36,286 bases of DNA from Betaproteobacteria bacterium (GTDB lineage Bacteria > Pseudomonadota > Gammaproteobacteria > Burkholderiales > Casimicrobiaceae): assembly GCA_005882995.1 (NCBI GenBank), contig VBCY01000370.1, positions 1 to 36,286 on the forward strand, read 5' to 3'. The notes beneath the pieces are model-generated. The model was not told where the DNA came from. It saw only the letters and a list, made by a program, of their open reading frames with translations, and searched no databases. Positions within the stretch are counted from its first letter, which is position 1. Every line of letters starts with the position of its first letter. The position numbers were made by a program, and so were the translations under genes. Below, one piece after another: positions 31,630 through 36,286 of the stretch.

Positions 31630-32307
31630 CTAAATGACGCCGCCGATGATGTTGATGCTCATCGCCAGAATGGCGATATTGAAGATGAACGACAGCACGC
31701 CGTGAACGAGGGTAAGACGTCGCATATGGCGCGTCATTACCGCAACGTCGGACACCTGCGACGTCATGCCGACGACGAAAGAGTAGTACGCGAAGTCCAG
31801 ATAATCGGGTTCCCTTTCCCCTGGGAACTTGAGGCCGCGGCGCAGTTCGCTACCGAGGGGTTGGCCTGAGTAGTAGCTGCGCGCATAGTGAAATGCAAAC
31901 AGTGTCTGGATCAGCAGCCAGGAGAGGAGCAGCGCGCAGATCGACAGCGTGAGATGCCACGCCCTCGGCCAGAATGAGAGGTCCTTGATGTCCGCGGACA
32001 GGAAGCCAATGGCGATGAAGCTTGCACCGGCCGCCGTAACAATAAGAAGAAAGATGACGTAGCCGCTCTGGTCCTGCGCCTGAGCACGAACGCGCGTCAT
32101 TTCAGGGTTGGCGCGCGCCACCGCTAGCCAGGCGAGAACAAGATACGCGAGCGCTCCGGCGTTCCAGCCAATGAGCATTCGCGTCCGTCCCGGTAGCCAC
32201 GGCGCGAGCAAAAAGTAAGCCACCCAACCGATGAGGAGCACGATCGCGAGCCGGCGCGGGGCGCTGAGCCGCACGCTCCATGGCAAGAAGGGCGCATTCG
32301 CCGCCAA
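31630..32307 (-). CDS. DUF1345 family membrane protein
   Basis: The protein has 225 residues with about five membrane helices. Typical DUF1345 segments are RMLIGWNAGALAYLVLAW, the acidic loop PEMTRVRAQAQDQSG, HYARSYY, EPDYLDFAYYSFVVGMTSQVSDVAVMTRHMRRLTLVHGVLSFIFNIAILAMSINI. The TTG start at 32307 has GAGAGG upstream. The function of the family is unknown. It stands upstream of, and in the same direction as, the glycan operon, but is separated by 240 bp. Confidence 0.92.
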   Translation of the reverse strand: MAANAPFLPWSVRLSAPRRLAIVLLIGWVAYFLLAPWLPGRTRMLIGWNAGALAYLVLAWLAVARANPEMTRVRAQAQDQSGYVIFLLIVTAAGASFIAIGFLSADIKDLSFWPRAWHLTLSICALLLSWLLIQTLFAFHYARSYYSGQPLGSELRRGLKFPGEREPDYLDFAYYSFVVGMTSQVSDVAVMTRHMRRLTLVHGVLSFIFNIAILAMSINIIGGVI

Positions 32308-32440
32308 TTTAACCTCTCGAAAATTTCATCGCGCGACGCGTTCGGCCAAGCTTAGCGGATTTTGATGAGCGCGTGGATGCGCTCGAAGACGGCGACGAAA
32401 AGCCCGAAGAAAGCGAAATCTTAAACGGCGCGCCACCGTT

Positions 32441-33826
32441 TCACGCCGGCAGGCGGATCACCGGAAGACGTTGCAGGTGCTTGACCAGGAGCCGATAAAT
32501 GTCCAGATCGAACTCCGGACGAGGCGGTGACTCGATGATGTCTTGCAAGGCGGCATCGTCCGATGCGCTTCCGAGCCAGCACCAGTTGCGGAAGAGGTGC
32601 ACGTCGGTGCGTGCGGTCAAAAGGTCGCTTTCGCGCACCGCGATCGTTCCCGGATAGGGCCATGATTTCAGAGCTTGAGAAGCGAGACTTTCGCGCAAAC
32701 GCGCAGCGTGCACTGCATGCGTCTCCGCGCCAACGCAGGCTCCCGCGCAGCGCTCGACCTGGCGCGCAAAGCAAGGGCCGTTGCGCCGTTCGAGCCCGAG
32801 CGCGCTCCAGCAAAGCCTCGTTTGGCGCGCGACGTCGCGCAGCATCGCTCTCGCGCGAGCGCGTGACGCATACGGGCCGTACAGCCCTTCGAGCGCAGAC
32901 GGATCGATCGCAGTGGATTTGACGTAGTCGGGCGCACTGTTTTCGTCTGATAGCGACAAAGCCACCATGTCTTGGCGCATTCGTAACCGGTGGTTATAGG
33001 CAGGAAGCAGCGTCTTGATGAGTCGCGATTCACGCAACAGCGCTCCCAGTTCGCCGGCAGTCTGCTGGATCTCGATGCGACGTATTTCGGCCGAAAGCCG
33101 TAGATCATTGACGCTTCGATAATCCGACGAGAAATGAGAAGCGACGCGCTCCCGCAAATTGATGCTCTTGCCGATGTAAAGCGGCAGTGCGTTGAGGCCG
33201 TAGAAAAGGTAAACACCCGGCGCCTCAGGAATGGTATCGAACACATCGGATCCGAGCTGCGGTGGGATGCTCGCCCTTTTGAGCATTCGAATGACGGCAT
33301 CGTCAACCTCATGCTCGGGTTTTTGACGGTAGAGCCAGCGCACGAACTCCCACAGAACGCGCGCATCACCGAGTGCACGGTGACGGGCCGCACAAGTCAA
33401 GCCGTGCCTGTCGATCACCGCATCAAGGTTGTGGCAGGCATATTCCGGGTAGAGTCGCCGCGAAAGCTTGACCGTGCACAGCACTTTAGCCGTGAAGGCT
33501 CGACCGAGGCGAGCGAACTCGTGCTTGAGGAACCCATAGTCGAAACGCGCGTTGTGGGCGACGAACACGCAGCCTGCGAGACGCGAGAGAATTTCGCCGG
33601 CCACTTCACGAAAGGTCGGCGCGTTGGCCACCATCGCGTTGGTGATACCGGTCAGCGCTTGAATGCCGGACGGTATGCTGCATTCCGGATCGATAAGCGT
33701 GCTCCATTCGCTCACATGCTCGCCTTGGTCGACGCGGAGAATGCCGACTTCGGTGATCCGGTCATCGGCAGCAGCGGTTCCGGTGGTTTCCAGATCGACG
33801 AAGGCGACGGCGGGCGCGAACATCAT
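32441..33826 (-). CDS. DEDDh 3'-5' exonuclease fused to GIY-YIG nuclease (Cho/UvrC-related)
   Basis: The 461-residue protein has two nuclease domains. Residues 5-165 are a DnaQ-like exonuclease with Asp11, Glu13 (FVDLETTG), Asp96 (HNARFDYGF), His149 and Asp154 (RHRALGDA). Residues about 198-290 form a GIY-YIG domain (PGVYLFYG, LYIGKSINLRERV), as in UvrC and Cho. The C-terminal part carries a cysteine cluster (GPCFARQVERCAGACVG), as in UvrC-type proteins. The fusion is known in betaproteobacteria and is expected to cut damaged DNA and trim the end. It is divergent from the LexA-like repressor, and its ATG lies 10 bp from the first operator, so it is probably part of the damage response. Confidence 0.93.
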   Translation of the reverse strand: MMFAPAVAFVDLETTGTAAADDRITEVGILRVDQGEHVSEWSTLIDPECSIPSGIQALTGITNAMVANAPTFREVAGEILSRLAGCVFVAHNARFDYGFLKHEFARLGRAFTAKVLCTVKLSRRLYPEYACHNLDAVIDRHGLTCAARHRALGDARVLWEFVRWLYRQKPEHEVDDAVIRMLKRASIPPQLGSDVFDTIPEAPGVYLFYGLNALPLYIGKSINLRERVASHFSSDYRSVNDLRLSAEIRRIEIQQTAGELGALLRESRLIKTLLPAYNHRLRMRQDMVALSLSDENSAPDYVKSTAIDPSALEGLYGPYASRARARAMLRDVARQTRLCWSALGLERRNGPCFARQVERCAGACVGAETHAVHAARLRESLASQALKSWPYPGTIAVRESDLLTARTDVHLFRNWCWLGSASDDAALQDIIESPPRPEFDLDIYRLLVKHLQRLPVIRLPA

Positions 33827-33827
33827 C

Positions 33828-33856
33828 TTGACGGGCGAACGATCGTTCGGTAGTCT
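33828..33856 (+). promoter_or_regulatory. Promoter of the LexA-like gene with operator between -35 and -10
   Basis: TTGACG (33828-33833) is a good -35 box. The weak -10 (TAGTCT, 33850-33855) lies 16 bp later. The palindrome CGAACGATCGTTCG fills the spacer, the classic place for a repressor to block RNA polymerase. Confidence 0.5.
33836..33849. promoter_or_regulatory. LexA-type operator 1
   Basis: This perfect 14-bp palindrome CGAACGATCGTTCG lies in the divergent intergenic space, 10 bp from the nuclease start and 15 bp from the repressor start. It is a likely self-operator of the repressor gene. Confidence 0.75.
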
Positions 33857-33863
33857 ACCTCAA

Positions 33864-34442
33864 ATGTCGAACGATCGTTCCTATCTGGCTGCTCTGCAGG
33901 ACTACTACGCGCGGCACCGAGTCCTTCCCTCGTATGCATCGATCGGCAGCTTGCTGGGACTGCGTTCCAAGTCGTCGGTCGCCGCGTTGGTTGCTCGCTT
34001 CAAACTCGCCGGACTGATCGAATCCACGCCGGACCGCCGGCTCGCGCCCACCCGCCGCTTTTTCGAGCGACCGGTTGCCGACGCCTTCGTGCCGGCAGGC
34101 CTGCCCAGCCTCATCGATGACTCTGCAGGCGACGCGCTTACGATCGACGATTACTTGATCGAGCATCCATCGCGAACCGTCCTGGTGCGAGTGAAGGGTG
34201 ATTCGATGATCGAAGCAGGCATTTTCGATGGCGACCTGGCCGTCGTGGAGAAGCGCGGCGCCGCCAAGCGAGGCGACGTTGTCGTGGCGATCGTCGACAA
34301 TCAGTTTACTTTGAAGAGGCTGGATCTCGAGCGCGGGCGCTTCGTGCTGCGCCCGGAAAACAAGGCCTATCCCGTCATCCGGCCCGAGGGCGCGCTGGAA
34401 ATCTTCGGCGTCATGGTCGGTCTGGTGCGCAAGACGGCGTGA
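33864..34442 (+). CDS. LexA/UmuD-like self-cleaving transcriptional repressor
   Basis: The ATG at 33864 gives 192 residues. Residues 1-65 are a LexA-type winged helix (LQDYYARHRVLPSYASIGSLLGLRSKSSVAALVARFKLAGLIES). Then comes the S24 peptidase domain, with the likely cleavage site Ala78-Gly79 (VPAGLPS), Ser114 (VKGDSMIEAG) and Lys151 (FTLKRL). On DNA damage, RecA-stimulated self-cleavage should release the repressor. The frame is open further upstream, but that part is antisense to the nuclease gene. Two identical operators lie in its promoter and first codons. The shared promoter region with a nuclease fits an SOS unit. Confidence 0.93.
   Translation: MSNDRSYLAALQDYYARHRVLPSYASIGSLLGLRSKSSVAALVARFKLAGLIESTPDRRLAPTRRFFERPVADAFVPAGLPSLIDDSAGDALTIDDYLIEHPSRTVLVRVKGDSMIEAGIFDGDLAVVEKRGAAKRGDVVVAIVDNQFTLKRLDLERGRFVLRPENKAYPVIRPEGALEIFGVMVGLVRKTA
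33869..33880. promoter_or_regulatory. LexA-type operator 2, inside the first codons of the repressor gene
   Basis: GAACGATCGTTC repeats the 12-bp core of operator 1, with a 32-bp offset (three helical turns). It covers codons 2-6 of the repressor gene (S-N-D-R-S). Same-face spacing suggests cooperative binding. Confidence 0.7.
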
Positions 34443-34450
34443 TCACCGTT

Positions 34451-36286
34451 TCAGTCGAGCCCGAGCTTCTCGACTTCGACCAGCGCGTCGTAGAAGGTAG
34501 CGGCCCGGCCCATGTCGGTGAGCGCCTGGCTCGTCACCATATTCGCATTCGTGCCGTCGGGAGAAAGCTTGCGCCACCAGATCGATAGCGCGATGACGAC
34601 ACCCGTGCGGGCTTTATCGGTCACACGTGCGGTCAATAGCAGAGTGCCGCGGTCATTGAAGACTCGGACGCGATCTCCATCAGCAATGCCTCGCGGACGC
34701 GCATCGTCGGGATGAATCTCCAGGCGCGGCTCCCGTTCCGCTTCAACGAATACCGGCAGATTGGCAAAGGTCGAATTGAGCGCATTGCGCGCCGGCGGAG
34801 ATATGATTGCTAACGGGTATCTGCTCGCGAGCTCCGGATTGCTGCCGACCGACTCACGCGGCGGGGTAAAGGCGGGCAAGGGATCGAGCCCCTGACGAGC
34901 GAGCGTTTCCGAATAGAACTCGCACCTGCCCGACGGCGTCGGAAAGCCGCCCTGAGCAAATGGCGCGAACGGAACGGGAACGTTGAGCCGTTGCCAACCT
35001 TGCTCTTTGAGCCTTGCCCAATCGATGCCCTCTGCCCGAGGATGGTCCCAGAGGAAGGCATGGCTCGCGATTTCCTCGTCGCTCTCGACAAAGCACGGCT
35101 CGCTGAATCCCATCTTCGCCGCAAGCAAGCGAAATACCTCGGTGTTCGGCTTCGTTTCGCCGAGCGGCTCGATCGCCCGATTGTTGGCGAGCACATAGAG
35201 ATGTCCGTACGAGGAATGCACGTCGATGTGCTCCAGCTGCGTTGTCGCCGGCAACACGATGTCGGCGTAATCGGCGGTGTCGGTCTGGAAAACGTCGTGA
35301 ACCACGCAGAACAAATCGTCACGCGAAAAGCCGCGCACGACCTTCGCGGAGTCCGGTGCCACCGCGACTGGATTGGAGTTGTAGACGTAGAGCGCGCGTA
35401 CCGGCGGATCCTTTGCTTCGAGCAGCGCATCGCCGATGGCGCTCATGTTGATGGTGCGCGGACTGTTCCAGATCAGGTCGGGTCGCTCAAGCGCCCTGGC
35501 GTTCACCGGGTATGCGCCGCTCGAGGACAGCAGCGCTCCCCCGGCTGCGTCGCGCCATGAGCCCACCAGGGCGGGCAGACACGCCGCGGTGCGCATCGCC
35601 ATCCCGCCTCCGGCGTGACGCTGCATGCCGTAGTTGAGGCGGATCGCGGCGGGCCGGATGGTACCGTAGTCGCGGGCGAGTCCGACGATCGCTTCTTCAC
35701 TCAACCCTGTTAGATGAGCGACGCGTCGAGGCGGGTATTCGCGGACCCGTTCCTTGAGCTGATCAAAGCCCAAGGTGTAGCGCTTCACATAATCGTGATC
35801 GACGAGATTTTCCGCGATGAGCACATGCATCATGCCAAGCGCGAGCGCTGCGTCGGTGCCCGGAAGCAAGGCGAGATGCACGTGGCACTTTTCGGCAGTG
35901 AGGCTACGGTAAGGATCGATCGCAATCAGCTTGGCGCCGCGACGCTTGGCCTCCTGCACGCGTGCCCAAAGATGAAGGTTGGAGACGATCGGATTGGAGC
36001 CCCAGATCAGGATGAGCTTCGCATTTTCGAACTGCTCGAGATCGGTGCCGATGGCTGCGCCGATGGTAGCGACATAACCTGCCTTGCCTGCGGTTGAGCA
36101 AATGGTTCGATCAAGAAGTGAGGCTCCGAGCTTGTGAAAAAAACGCCGATCCATTGAGCAATACTGAAGAAGGCCCATGGTGCCGGCGTAGCTGTAGGGG
36201 AGAATCGCCTGCGGCCCGTCCGGCGAAGTCGAGATATCCTTGAAGCAGCGGACGATGATATCGAGGGCTTCGTCCCAGCCGATACG
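34451..36286 (-). CDS. Molybdopterin oxidoreductase (DMSO reductase family), 5' end outside window
   Basis: The frame is open to the end of the window, so 611 C-terminal residues are seen. It starts inside the usual RIGWDEALD segment. Other family marks are ILPYSYAGTMG, LILIWGSNPIVSNLHLWARVQEAKRRGAKLIAIDPYRS, AIRLNYGMQRHAGGGMAMR, LYVYNSNPVAVAPD, VVHDVFQTDTADYADIVLPATTQLEH, and the C-terminal molydopterin-dinucleotide-binding domain with HPDDARPRGIADGDRVRVFNDRG and MVTSQAL. It converges on the repressor gene. The N-terminal iron-sulfur cluster motif would lie outside. The substrate cannot be told; the SHAFLWDHP and YNSNP features fit the group of formate dehydrogenase-like anaerobic oxidoreductases. 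Confidence 0.93.
   Translation of the reverse strand, partial: RIGWDEALDIIVRCFKDISTSPDGPQAILPYSYAGTMGLLQYCSMDRRFFHKLGASLLDRTICSTAGKAGYVATIGAAIGTDLEQFENAKLILIWGSNPIVSNLHLWARVQEAKRRGAKLIAIDPYRSLTAEKCHVHLALLPGTDAALALGMMHVLIAENLVDHDYVKRYTLGFDQLKERVREYPPRRVAHLTGLSEEAIVGLARDYGTIRPAAIRLNYGMQRHAGGGMAMRTAACLPALVGSWRDAAGGALLSSSGAYPVNARALERPDLIWNSPRTINMSAIGDALLEAKDPPVRALYVYNSNPVAVAPDSAKVVRGFSRDDLFCVVHDVFQTDTADYADIVLPATTQLEHIDVHSSYGHLYVLANNRAIEPLGETKPNTEVFRLLAAKMGFSEPCFVESDEEIASHAFLWDHPRAEGIDWARLKEQGWQRLNVPVPFAPFAQGGFPTPSGRCEFYSETLARQGLDPLPAFTPPRESVGSNPELASRYPLAIISPPARNALNSTFANLPVFVEAEREPRLEIHPDDARPRGIADGDRVRVFNDRGTLLLTARVTDKARTGVVIALSIWWRKLSPDGTNANMVTSQALTDMGRAATFYDALVEVEKLGLD

Noticed and set aside
1-36286. 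tRNA or rRNA genes and CRISPR arrays
   Set aside because: No T-loop-like GGTTCGAATCC segment with fitting arms, no rRNA-like sequence and no regularly spaced repeats were seen.

Overview
This is a GC-rich bacterial chromosomal window whose gene content looks betaproteobacterial (Burkholderiales-like). The lineage is inferred from the gene families: a PF04392-type ABC binding protein, UbiD, DUF1345, DUF992, LysR and Crp/Fnr regulators, and several small conserved hypotheticals. No rRNA, tRNA or CRISPR array was seen. Large parts of the first 16 kb are gene-poor and full of gene remnants; the last 10 kb is compact and operonic.

Layout. 0-4.5 kb: the C-terminal end of a secreted repeat protein, an ABC substrate-binding protein facing a 3'-end relic of the same family, a zinc-ribbon membrane protein, a decayed fumarylacetoacetate hydrolase (FAH) gene and a small hypothetical gene. 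4.9-7.0 kb: an SRPBCC protein and a UbiD decarboxylase in one operon. 7.2-9.0 kb: a decayed accessory island holding a DUF3987 fragment, a broken ParE/RelE toxin with its antitoxin, an AbiTii start with a stop at codon 11, and an MT-A70 methyltransferase with three frameshifts. 9.4-10.6 kb: a secreted protein with a good terminator, then 1.2 kb without recognisable genes. 11.8-16.2 kb: an orphan HEPN-like protein, a small conserved protein, a Crp/Fnr regulator, and a DHA2-type MFS pseudogene that carries a 60-bp internal inversion and is followed by a relic of a HEPN paralogue, then a DUF992 protein.

16.4-26 kb holds mostly intact single genes: a SABATH-type carboxyl methyltransferase, a GlcG/HbpS-like exported protein, an ABM-fold protein with a basic tail, an exported polysaccharide-lyase-like protein, a rhomboid protease, several small proteins, a LysR regulator, a 278-bp MITE-like element, a SYLF protein and an exported MsrA.

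26-31.4 kb is a tightly overlapping four-gene minus-strand operon for a surface glycan: a WecB-type epimerase, an unassigned helical protein, a two-domain GT2-GT4 glycosyltransferase and a methyltransferase. 31.6-34.4 kb has a DUF1345 membrane protein and a divergent SOS pair: a DEDDh exonuclease/GIY-YIG nuclease and a LexA/UmuD-like repressor. Two identical GAACGATCGTTC palindromes lie 32 bp apart at the repressor promoter and start. The window ends inside a molybdopterin oxidoreductase.

The most unusual items are the MFS micro-inversion, the decayed defence-like island, the paired operators with the SOS nuclease, the glycan operon with its fused glycosyltransferase, and the MITE-like element.
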